The translations under genes were made by a program, and so were the position numbers. Positions 1 through 5,467 of a stretch of DNA of 12,210 bases are shown here, piece after piece. The notes beneath the pieces were generated by a model that saw only the letters and a program-made list of their open reading frames with translations, was not told the DNA's origin and did not search any database. The DNA comes from Bryobacterales bacterium (GTDB lineage: Bacteria > Acidobacteriota > Terriglobia > Bryobacterales > Bryobacteraceae). Numbering within the stretch: the first letter of the stretch is position 1; every line of letters begins with the position of its first letter. The DNA is taken from the NCBI GenBank assembly GCA_003142355.1, contig PLMF01000276.1:5548-17757 (forward strand), read 5' to 3'.

Positions 1-698
1 AGATACGCGCCCGGGCGCACCGCGAGGCCGTAGATCTCACCGGCGATGGGCGCCTGGAGCGTGTTCAGGGAGGCGCGCTGCCGAGCCAGGTTCAAGGCCA
101 CCTCGACATCCTGCAAGCGCGCGCGCGCCGCCGCCACCTCGGCCCGGTCCACCAGCGACTTGCGCCGGTTCTCGAGGCCTTCGATTTCGATCTCGGATTG
201 CCGCACCTTATCTTGCGCGGCCTCCACGTCCAGGGGAACGGCGGCCTGTTTTTCCGCCAGCCGCCGCAACGCGCCGTACTCCTTCTGATGCTGCTGGAGG
301 TCGAAACGCGCGCGTGTCAGGTTGTTTTCGATGCCGGCCAGCTCCGCCGGCTTGCCGCCCGCTTCGAGCGCCGCCAGGTTGGCGCGCGCCTCCGCCACCT
401 TGGCCTCGCCGGCGGCCACATCGGCCTCGAGCGAGGGATCGACAATCACGGCCAGCGCCGCGCCCTTGGCCACGCGCTCGCCTTCCCGCACCGCGACCCG
501 GCTCACCAGGCCGGCGGTTTCCGCGTGCACCGCCTGCCATTCGAACGGCTCGGCCTTGCCGTTGGTGGAGAGCGTGCTCACCAGCGTTGTACGCTTCACG
601 CGCGTGAAATTCACCTGGGGCGGAGCATTTTTTCGAAAGACCCCCCAGCCGATCACCGCCGCGACCACCAGCAGCAGCAAGAGCAGCAGCTTTTTCAA
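1..698 (-). CDS. HlyD-family membrane fusion protein (efflux periplasmic adaptor), C-terminus off window
   Basis: Periplasmic adaptor that would link an inner-membrane pump (RND, MFS or ABC type) to an outer-membrane channel. The visible 232 residues start with KK and a hydrophobic anchor (about 4-21). A first half lipoyl-like strand set follows around 58-90, with the turn VREGERVAKG at 70-79. A long Ala/Glu/Arg-rich helical hairpin fills about 92-212. The returning half of the lipoyl domain then begins (LQAPIAGEIYGLAV, 214-227). The start is TTG at 698-696: the frame has a stop six codons upstream, no ATG or GTG fits, and GGAG lies 7 nt before it. The ATG-started reading frames over this stretch lack any of these features. 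The partner pump genes are probably beyond the left edge, so the substrate cannot be named. Family assignment is firm; the role is inferred. Confidence 0.9.
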   Translation of the reverse strand, partial: MKKLLLLLLLVVAAVIGWGVFRKNAPPQVNFTRVKRTTLVSTLSTNGKAEPFEWQAVHAETAGLVSRVAVREGERVAKGAALAVIVDPSLEADVAAGEAKVAEARANLAALEAGGKPAELAGIENNLTRARFDLQQHQKEYGALRRLAEKQAAVPLDVEAAQDKVRQSEIEIEGLENRRKSLVDRAEVAAARARLQDVEVALNLARQRASLNTLQAPIAGEIYGLAVRPGAY

Positions 699-785
699 CG
701 TTGATCTCCACCACTATCTTAACCGGGCAAGCGCTGTTTGGCGGCAATTTGCGCCTTCACAAAGTGCCTCCTGGCCCCACAGGGG

Positions 786-791
786 TATAAT
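786..791 (+). promoter_or_regulatory. Candidate -10 box upstream of the cupin gene
   Basis: A perfect TATAAT lies 119 bp before the cupin start. No convincing -35 is seen 16-18 bp upstream (the hexamer at 763-768 is AGTGCC), and there is no extended -10 TG. If used, it would give a leader of about 105 nt carrying the hairpin at 821-848 and the small ORF at 870-908. Confidence 0.4.
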
Positions 792-816
792 CACTCCACC
801 CTGGGTTCCAAGACTG

Positions 817-848
817 GTGGGGCAGGCCATCGTTTTCTGTGGCCTGCC
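817..848 (+). repeat. Dispersed palindromic repeat, copy 1
   Basis: Contains a perfect 9-bp stem, GGCAGGCCA (821-829) with TGGCCTGCC (840-848), around a 10-nt loop. The 28 bases at 817-844 match the reverse complement of 3435-3462 at 25 positions. Two of the three differences are at positions paired with each other in the stem (G-C here, A-T in the other copy), so the hairpin is kept. There is no T-tract, so it is not a normal intrinsic terminator. It resembles the REP-like palindromes scattered between genes in many bacterial genomes. Confidence 0.65.
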
Positions 849-869
849 AACGCAGCCAGGAGGCTCGGA

Positions 870-908
870 ATGGGGATCCCGACTGAAAAAAGAGAGAGGG
901 GTAAATGA
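870..908 (+). CDS. Possible 12-codon leader ORF coupled to the cupin gene
   Basis: An ATG at 870 follows a full AGGAGG Shine-Dalgarno sequence (858-863) at 6-nt spacing. It opens 12 codons reading MGIPTEKRERGK. The TGA stop (906-908) overlaps the cupin ATG (905-907) as ATGA, the usual arrangement for translational coupling. This Shine-Dalgarno sequence is better than the cupin gene's own GA-rich site, which lies only 3-5 nt before its start. The arrangement is directly visible. That it is translated is inference, and an ORF this short can arise by chance. No repeated codon type suggests amino-acid attenuation. Confidence 0.35.
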   Translation: MGIPTEKRERGK

Positions 909-1288
909 AGAACTTAACGATTGCAGGATGTCTGATTCTGGCCGGCGTCATGGCATATGGCGTGTCGGCCCTGGCGCAGCCGGCTGGCGGTAAAGCCGAT
1001 CCGGTGAAGGTGGATGCCAAACATTACAAGGTGGAATTCGAGAATGAGAGCGTGCGCGTCCTGCGCATCTCTTATGCACCCGGAGAGAAGTCGGTGATGC
1101 ACTACCACCCCAATGCAGTGGCGGTCTACCTCACCGACGGCAAGACTCGTATGACCACGCCCGATGGGAAATCGCAAGAGATGCCGGCCAAGGCCGGGTC
1201 GGCCGCCTGGACGCCCGCCGGCAGCCACCTGCCGCAGAACACGGGCGACAAGAGGTTGGAACTGATCCTGGTGGAACTGAAGAAGTAG
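905..1288 (+). CDS. Secreted single-domain cupin protein
   Basis: A 127-residue protein with an N-terminal signal peptide (KN then a hydrophobic run, likely cleavage after ALA at 22-24). It is followed by one small beta-barrel domain of the cupin fold. The first cupin motif is visible as PGEKSVMHYHPNAVAVYLTDG (59-79 region), with H66 and H68 as likely metal ligands. H108 in PAGSHLPQNTGD is a candidate for the later histidine. Cupins of this length bind a metal and may act as isomerases, dioxygenases or simple binding proteins, and nothing here fixes the substrate. The ATG is chosen because it begins the signal peptide; a GAGGGG run sits just upstream. It is followed by a hairpin without a T-run and then the amidohydrolase gene on the same strand, 67 bp away. 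Fold call is good; function unknown. Confidence 0.85.
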   Translation: MKNLTIAGCLILAGVMAYGVSALAQPAGGKADPVKVDAKHYKVEFENESVRVLRISYAPGEKSVMHYHPNAVAVYLTDGKTRMTTPDGKSQEMPAKAGSAAWTPAGSHLPQNTGDKRLELILVELKK

Positions 1289-1311
1289 GCCACCAACCCG
1301 GGCCGAGGACC

Positions 1312-1331
1312 CCGGAAACGGGCCGTTCCGG
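1312..1331 (+). other. Hairpin between cupin and amidohydrolase genes
   Basis: CCGGA (1312-1316) pairs with TCCGG (1327-1331), and ACG (1318-1320) pairs with CGT (1324-1326), with one bulged A. This gives an 8-bp stem with a 3-nt loop. No T-tract follows. It lies 24 bp downstream of the cupin stop and just upstream of a -10-like sequence, so it could protect the 3' end of the first transcript or do nothing. Confidence 0.35.
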
Positions 1332-1342
1332 CTGCCCCGCGA

Positions 1343-1348
1343 TACAAT
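1343..1348 (+). promoter_or_regulatory. -10-like TACAAT close to the amidohydrolase start
   Basis: TACAAT ends 7 bp before the ATG at 1356, so a transcript started from it would have almost no leader. No Shine-Dalgarno sequence precedes this ATG (CCGCC lies immediately upstream), which fits a leaderless or near-leaderless mRNA. No clear -35 is visible at the usual distance. Confidence 0.35.
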
Positions 1349-1355
1349 AGCCGCC

Positions 1356-2939
1356 ATGGTGCGTGCGGTTTTTGCATTGCTTTCGCTGGTTTCAAGCGGC
1401 CTCCTGTTTGGGCAGACCAGCCCATTCGACGTGCTCATCACCGGGGCAAGGGTGATCGACGGCTCCGGCGGCTCGTGGTACTACGCCGATATCGGCATAC
1501 GGGACGACACCATCGCCGCGGTGGGCCCGCTGGCCGGCGCCGGCTCGGCCATTCGCATCGACGGGCGGGGGCTGGTGGCGGCTCCGGGCTTCATCGATAT
1601 ACACTCGCACGGGCGCCGGGGCATCTTCGCCGTGCCCACGGCGGAGAATTACCTGCGCGAAGGTGTCACCACCATTGTCGAAGGGCCGGACGGCAGTTCC
1701 GCCGTGCCCCTGGCGCCGTTCCTCGACAAGGTGCGGCAGACACCCATCTCCATCAACTTCGCCACCATGGTGGGGCAAGGGAGCATACGCGAGCAGGTGA
1801 TCGGACTGGCCAACCGGAAAGCCACGCCCGGGGAAATCGAAAAGATGAAGGGACTGGCGGCTCAGGCCATGCGGGATGGAGCGTTTGGGCTTTCCACCGG
1901 CCTCTTCTACGTGCCCGGAAATTACACGCCGACCGAAGAAGTGATCGAGCTGGCCAAGGTGGTGGGCCGCATGGGCGGCATCCACATCTCGCACATGCGC
2001 GAGGAGGCGGCGCACGTGCTCGACAGCGTGCGCGAGACCATCCGCATCGGCGAAGAAGGCGGCTTGCCGACGCAGATTACGCATCACAAAATCATCGGCC
2101 AGGGCAACTGGGGCAAGAGCGTGGAATCGCTCAAGCTGGTGGAGGAGGCGCGGGCCCGCGGTGTGGATGTGACCATCGACCAATACCCCTACACCGCATC
2201 GAGCACGAGCCTCTCGGCGCTGTTCCCGCAATGGGCGCTGGAAGGCGGGCAGAAGCCGCTCGCGGAGCGGCTCTCTGCCCCCGCGCAGCGCGCGCGCATC
2301 AAGGCCGTCATCGTCGAAAACATCCGGTTGGACCGCGGCGCCGGCGATCCCAAGAACGTGGTGATCGCCAATTGTCCGTTCGACAGCAGCCTGGCCGGCA
2401 AGAACCTGGCCGAGATTACGCGCGCGCGCGGCGCCTCCCCGACCCTGGAAAACGCCGCCGACAGCGCCATCGAGTTGCAGCAGAAAGGCGGCTGCCAGGC
2501 CGTCTATCACGCGATTAGCGAAGACGATGTGGTGCGGATTCTACGCTCGCCCTACACCATGATTGCGTCGGATGGCGAGATTCCGGTGTTTGGCCAGGCG
2601 GCGCCCCATCCGCGCAGCTACGGCACGTTCGCGAGGGTGCTGGGCGTTTACGTGCGCGAAAAGAAGGTGCTGACGCTGGAAGAGGCCGTGCGCCGCATGT
2701 CCGGATACCCGGCCCAGCGGCTGAAGTTGTGGGACCGCGGCCTGTTGCGTCCCGGCATGAAGGCCGACGTGGTGGTGTTCGATGCGGAGAAGGTTGCCGA
2801 CCGCGCCCAGTACGAGCGGCCGCACCAGTACTCGGTGGGCGTGCGCGACGTAATCGTGAACGGGAAGCTGGTGCTGCGCAACGAAGCGGTCACCAGCGAG
2901 CGGCCGGGACGTGTGCTGTACGGGCCGGCGCATCAGTAA
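1356..2939 (+). CDS. Secreted N-acyl-D-amino-acid deacylase (D-aminoacylase-type amidohydrolase)
   Basis: A 527-residue metal-dependent hydrolase of the amidohydrolase superfamily, D-aminoacylase branch. The family removes acyl groups from N-acyl-D-amino acids and related compounds. A hydrophobic signal segment (about 4-20) implies export. The composite beta domain starts at FDVLITGARVIDGSG (24-38). The metal site shows HSH at 83-85, H213 in IHISHMREE (209-217), the HHK pair at 243-245, and D406 in MIASDGE (402-408). H418 lies in HPRSYGTF. The C-terminal strands GLLRPGMKADVVVFD (462-476) are typical. The cysteine that bridges metals in the Alcaligenes D-aminoacylase, in a GNCG context, appears here as D112 in EGPDGSS. 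Length fits the family. ATG 1356 begins the signal peptide. The ICMT-like gene follows after 14 bp, so the two are probably cotranscribed. Exact substrate is not determinable; a dipeptidase-like or N-acyl-D-Glu/Asp activity is also possible. Confidence 0.88.
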   Translation: MVRAVFALLSLVSSGLLFGQTSPFDVLITGARVIDGSGGSWYYADIGIRDDTIAAVGPLAGAGSAIRIDGRGLVAAPGFIDIHSHGRRGIFAVPTAENYLREGVTTIVEGPDGSSAVPLAPFLDKVRQTPISINFATMVGQGSIREQVIGLANRKATPGEIEKMKGLAAQAMRDGAFGLSTGLFYVPGNYTPTEEVIELAKVVGRMGGIHISHMREEAAHVLDSVRETIRIGEEGGLPTQITHHKIIGQGNWGKSVESLKLVEEARARGVDVTIDQYPYTASSTSLSALFPQWALEGGQKPLAERLSAPAQRARIKAVIVENIRLDRGAGDPKNVVIANCPFDSSLAGKNLAEITRARGASPTLENAADSAIELQQKGGCQAVYHAISEDDVVRILRSPYTMIASDGEIPVFGQAAPHPRSYGTFARVLGVYVREKKVLTLEEAVRRMSGYPAQRLKLWDRGLLRPGMKADVVVFDAEKVADRAQYERPHQYSVGVRDVIVNGKLVLRNEAVTSERPGRVLYGPAHQ

Positions 2940-2953
2940 TTCGGAGCTGAATC

Positions 2954-3436
2954 ATGGAGAAACGACTGAGTCGCTTTGGTATTGGGCCCAGGATGTTGTC
3001 ATCTGCCGTGGCGTATGGTTTGGTGGCCGGGGCCGCGACCTACGCCTGGCCCGACGTCTGTCTGTTGCGGTGGCCTCCCTATGCCGTCTTCGCGACGGTG
3101 GGTTGGATTCTCCTGGCCATGGGGGTGGCCATGTGGTTGACGGCGGTTATTTCGGCGATGCGGGCTTACAACCGCGATGAGTTGGTGACTTCGGGAATTT
3201 TTGCCGTGGTCCGGCATCCGGTCTACTCGTCGGCGATTGTGCTGACCCTGCCGGGGATCGCCTTGCTCACCCGGTCCTGGCCGCTGTTCCTGACGCCATT
3301 GGTGGCTTACGCCGTCTTCAAGCTGCTGATCCACCGCGAGGACGAATACCTCGAGCGGCGATTCGGGCAGGCCTATCTCGACTACCGCGCCCGGGTGAAC
3401 GAGGTGGTTCCACTCCCGCGGTTCGGTAAAGGTTGA
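2954..3436 (+). CDS. Integral membrane methyltransferase, ICMT-like family
   Basis: A 160-residue membrane protein of the isoprenylcysteine carboxyl methyltransferase-like family, which in bacteria methylates lipids or other small membrane-associated acceptors using S-adenosylmethionine. Four hydrophobic segments are visible (about 14-32, 43-66, 92-106, 107-124). The family signature lies between and after them: DELVTSGIFAVVRHPVYSS (75-93), with the RHP at 87-89. The C-terminal helix HREDEYLERRFGQAYLDYR (127-145) carries the conserved E and Y residues thought to contact the cofactor. Start ATG 2954 has GGAG (2942-2945) 8 nt upstream. It is 14 bp after the amidohydrolase, so an operon is likely, though no biochemical link between the two is evident. 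The natural acceptor is unknown. Confidence 0.85.
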   Translation: MEKRLSRFGIGPRMLSSAVAYGLVAGAATYAWPDVCLLRWPPYAVFATVGWILLAMGVAMWLTAVISAMRAYNRDELVTSGIFAVVRHPVYSSAIVLTLPGIALLTRSWPLFLTPLVAYAVFKLLIHREDEYLERRFGQAYLDYRARVNEVVPLPRFGKG

Positions 3437-3462
3437 CCACACAAAACGATGGTCTGCCCCAC
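3435..3462 (-). repeat. Dispersed palindromic repeat, copy 2 (inverted)
   Basis: Read on the minus strand, these 28 bases match 817-844 at 25 positions. The stem here is GACCA (3435-3439) with TGGTC (3450-3454) around a 10-nt loop. The A-T pair replaces the G-C pair of copy 1, a compensatory change. The first two bases overlap the end of the ICMT-like gene (stop TGA at 3434-3436), so the element lies immediately at its 3' end. Confidence 0.65.
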
Positions 3463-3500
3463 AAAGCAGCAGAGCCGCAACGAAAGGTACGCAGTGTCGG

Positions 3501-3556
3501 TAGACAGGCCGGCAGGCTGAGTACCACTCGGCCGCAGGCTGCCAGCCTGCCCCACA
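3501..3556. repeat. GC-rich multi-arm palindromic element
   Basis: GGCAGGCTG (3511-3519) is the exact inverse of CAGCCTGCC (3543-3551). Inside them, GCAGGCT (3534-3540) pairs with AGCCTGC (3544-3550), so the two stems compete. A short GAGT/ACTC hairpin with 3-nt loop sits at 3519-3529. It ends in CCTGCCCCAC (3546-3555), a word whose inverse GTGGGGCAGG begins repeat copy 1 at 817. This composition is typical of REP/BIME-like intergenic elements; mobility by a separate transposase is possible but not shown here. Confidence 0.55.
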
Positions 3557-3605
3557 GGACCATCGCGGGGTGCGAAGGTTTGACCGTGTTGTATGGTAAT
3601 CACCG

Positions 3606-3637
3606 TCCGGCCATAAAAAAATCCAATCCGGCCCATA
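3606..3637 (+). repeat. Direct repeat upstream of amtB
   Basis: TCCGGCCATA (3606-3615) recurs as TCCGGCCCATA (3627-3637), 21 bp apart (about two helical turns), separated by an A-rich tract. The spacing is compatible with tandem binding of a regulator upstream of the nitrogen operon, but no known operator consensus is recognised. Confidence 0.35.
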
Positions 3638-3649
3638 GAAAGTTCCATC

Positions 3650-3678
3650 TTGGGGCGGGCAAAGCAGCGGGGGACAAT
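3650..3678 (+). promoter_or_regulatory. Weak sigma70-like promoter candidate for amtB-glnK-glnD
   Basis: TTGGGG (3650-3655) and GACAAT (3673-3678) are separated by 17 bp and lie 35 bp before the amtB start. Both hexamers deviate from consensus (three and one mismatches). The same bases also contain GG-N10-GC (3652-3665), reminiscent of sigma54, but the -12 triplet is AGC rather than TGC. Confidence 0.3.
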
Positions 3679-3712
3679 CGGTTAGACAGCCCGGTTCGCA
3701 GTCGGTCCCACG

Positions 3713-5104
3713 ATGAGACACCTAGCCAAGCTCTGTGCGCTTGCACTCTTTTTCATGCCCGCGGCCTTGTTGGCGCAGGCCACACCGGATCTCCAGGCCA
3801 GGATGGCGGCCCTCGAAACCGCTACCAAATCCGCGCAAAGCGCCGGAGACAATGCGTGGATGCTGATCAGCGCCGCGCTGGTCCTCATGATGACGGGGCC
3901 CGGCCTGGCCCTCTTTTACGGCGGGCTGGTGCGGCGAAAGAACGTTCTCGGCACCATGATGCAGAGCTTCATTCTAATGGCGGTGGTAACCGTGCTCTGG
4001 GCGGTGGTGGGCTACAGCCTGGTATTCGGCGGGCCTTCGCCTATCCTGGGGAACCTGCACTTCGCGTTCTTGAACAACGTGGGCAGCACGCCCAATCCGG
4101 ATTACGCGGCCACCATTCCGCAGCAAACCTTCATGGTTTATCAGTTGATGTTCGCCATCATCACGCCCGCGTTGATCTGCGGAGCGTTTGCCGAGCGCAT
4201 GAAATTCAGCGCCATGCTGCTGTTCATGGTGCTTTGGTGTTTTCTGGTGTATTTTCCGATGGCGCACATGGTGTGGGGCAAGGGCGGGGTGCTGAACGCT
4301 TTCCTGGGCGGGCGGATACCGTGTTTGGATTTCGCCGGCGGAACGGTGGTGCATATCACCTCCGGGGTCTCGGCCCTGATTTGCGCGTTGTACCTGGGGA
4401 AGCGGCTGGGGTATCCCGAGTTTCCATCGAAGCCGCACAACCTGGTGATCAGTTTTATCGGCGCCTGCCTGTTGTGGGTGGGATGGTTCGGATTCAACGC
4501 CGGCAGCGCGCTGGCAGCCTCGGGCCTGGCCACCAGCGCGTTTGTGGCGACGCATTTCGGCGCCGCCGCCGCCACGCTCGGATGGGTGGCCGCGGAATGG
4601 CTCGACAGCGGCAAGCCCAGCGTGTTGGGCGGCATCTCGGGATCGGTGGCGGGCCTGGTGGCCATCACGCCGGCGTCGGGCTTCGTCAAGCCGTTTCCGG
4701 CGCTTCTCATCGGACTGTGCGCGGGTGTGGTGTGCTACCTGATGGTCACGCGCGTCAAGGCCAGGTTCGGGTATGACGATTCGCTGGACGCTTTCGGGGT
4801 GCATGGAGCGGGTGGAACGCTGGGGGCCTTGCTCACGGGCGTCTTTGCCACCAGCGCCGTGAACGACGGCTTGAAGGATGCCGCCGGCCGCGCGCTTCCG
4901 CTGGGCCTGGTGGACGGCAACGGGGCGCAAGTGCTCAACCAGTTCATCGGCTGCGGCATCGCCTGGGTTCTGGCGATCGTGGGCACACTCGTCATTCTGA
5001 AGATTTGCGACTTGACCGTGGGGCTGCGCGTCAGCAAGGCGCAAGAGATCGAGGGCCTGGACGTGAGCATGCACGGTGAAGAGGGGTATATATTCGAGTC
5101 GTAA
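3713..5104 (+). CDS. amtB: Ammonium transporter AmtB
   Basis: A 463-residue inner-membrane ammonium channel of the Amt/Mep/Rh family. A cleavable-looking signal sequence (about 3-21, ending LLAQA) precedes eleven predicted membrane spans. Diagnostic segments are GPGLALFYGGLVRRKNVLG (62-80), GAFAERMKF (157-165), PMAHMVWGKGG (182-192), DFAGGTVVHITSG (206-218), WVGWFGFNAGSALAA (255-269) and DAFGVHGAGGTLGALLTGVFA (359-379). H185 and H364 fit the twin pore histidines. The short C-terminal tail ends in GLDVSMHGEEGY, the conserved stretch that contacts PII trimers. The PII gene follows after 24 bp and glnD after that, so the three form a nitrogen-control operon. Start ATG 3713 begins the signal peptide but has no strong Shine-Dalgarno sequence. 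Identification is secure. Confidence 0.96.
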   Translation: MRHLAKLCALALFFMPAALLAQATPDLQARMAALETATKSAQSAGDNAWMLISAALVLMMTGPGLALFYGGLVRRKNVLGTMMQSFILMAVVTVLWAVVGYSLVFGGPSPILGNLHFAFLNNVGSTPNPDYAATIPQQTFMVYQLMFAIITPALICGAFAERMKFSAMLLFMVLWCFLVYFPMAHMVWGKGGVLNAFLGGRIPCLDFAGGTVVHITSGVSALICALYLGKRLGYPEFPSKPHNLVISFIGACLLWVGWFGFNAGSALAASGLATSAFVATHFGAAAATLGWVAAEWLDSGKPSVLGGISGSVAGLVAITPASGFVKPFPALLIGLCAGVVCYLMVTRVKARFGYDDSLDAFGVHGAGGTLGALLTGVFATSAVNDGLKDAAGRALPLGLVDGNGAQVLNQFIGCGIAWVLAIVGTLVILKICDLTVGLRVSKAQEIEGLDVSMHGEEGYIFES

Positions 5105-5128
5105 CCGGAGGCAAGTTAGGATTACTAC

Positions 5129-5467
5129 ATGAAGAAAATCGAGGCGATCATCCAGCCGTTCAAACTGGACGATGTGAAGGAAGCGCTGAAGGGCATCGGC
5201 ATCGACGGCATGACTATCAGCGAGGTGCGCGGGCACGGGCGTCAGAAGGGGCATAAGGAGGTGTACCGCGGGCAGGAGTACAACGTGGACCTGCTGCCCA
5301 AGGTCAAGCTGGAAATGGTGGTGCCCTCCAGCCGCTCCGAAGAAGTCCTCAAGGCGCTCACCGCCGCCGCGCGCACCGGCAAGATCGGCGATGGCAAGAT
5401 CTTCGTCTACGACGTGGCCGAAGCCATACGCATCCGGAACGACGATCGTGGAGAATCGGCCCTCTAG
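5129..5467 (+). CDS. glnK: PII nitrogen regulatory protein (GlnB/GlnK)
   Basis: A 112-residue PII signal protein, the usual family length. It forms trimers that bind ATP/ADP and 2-oxoglutarate and control AmtB, glutamine synthetase adenylylation and other targets. The T-loop is intact: RGHGRQKGHKEVYRGQEYNVD spans about 34-54, and Y51 is the residue uridylylated by GlnD. The family signature at 83-94 (TGKIGDGKIFVY) supplies nucleotide-binding residues, and the C-terminus reads EAIRIRND. AGGA (5118-5121) is 7 nt before the ATG. Linkage to amtB suggests the GlnK role, hence the symbol; by sequence alone it could equally be called GlnB. The last 20 bp overlap the proposed glnD start, so the modifying enzyme is translated with its substrate. 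Confidence 0.96.
   Translation: MKKIEAIIQPFKLDDVKEALKGIGIDGMTISEVRGHGRQKGHKEVYRGQEYNVDLLPKVKLEMVVPSSRSEEVLKALTAAARTGKIGDGKIFVYDVAEAIRIRNDDRGESAL

Noticed and set aside
198..704. Long plus-strand open frames and a minus-strand ATG-started frame over the left end
   Set aside because: The HlyD protein in the TTG-started minus frame explains this DNA; the other frames give Arg/Ala-rich sequence with no domain.
3651..3666. Sigma54 promoter before amtB
   Set aside because: GG-N10-GC is present, but the -24 element is TGGGGC rather than TGGCAC and the -12 element is AGC rather than TGC; too poor to call.
3433..4776. 447-codon plus-strand ORF overlapping amtB
   Set aside because: It is an out-of-frame reading of the amtB gene; AmtB motifs are all in the 3713 frame.
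5391..5447. ATG 5391 as the glnD start
   Set aside because: It adds 19 low-complexity residues, lies deep inside the PII gene and has no Shine-Dalgarno sequence; GTG 5448 fits better.
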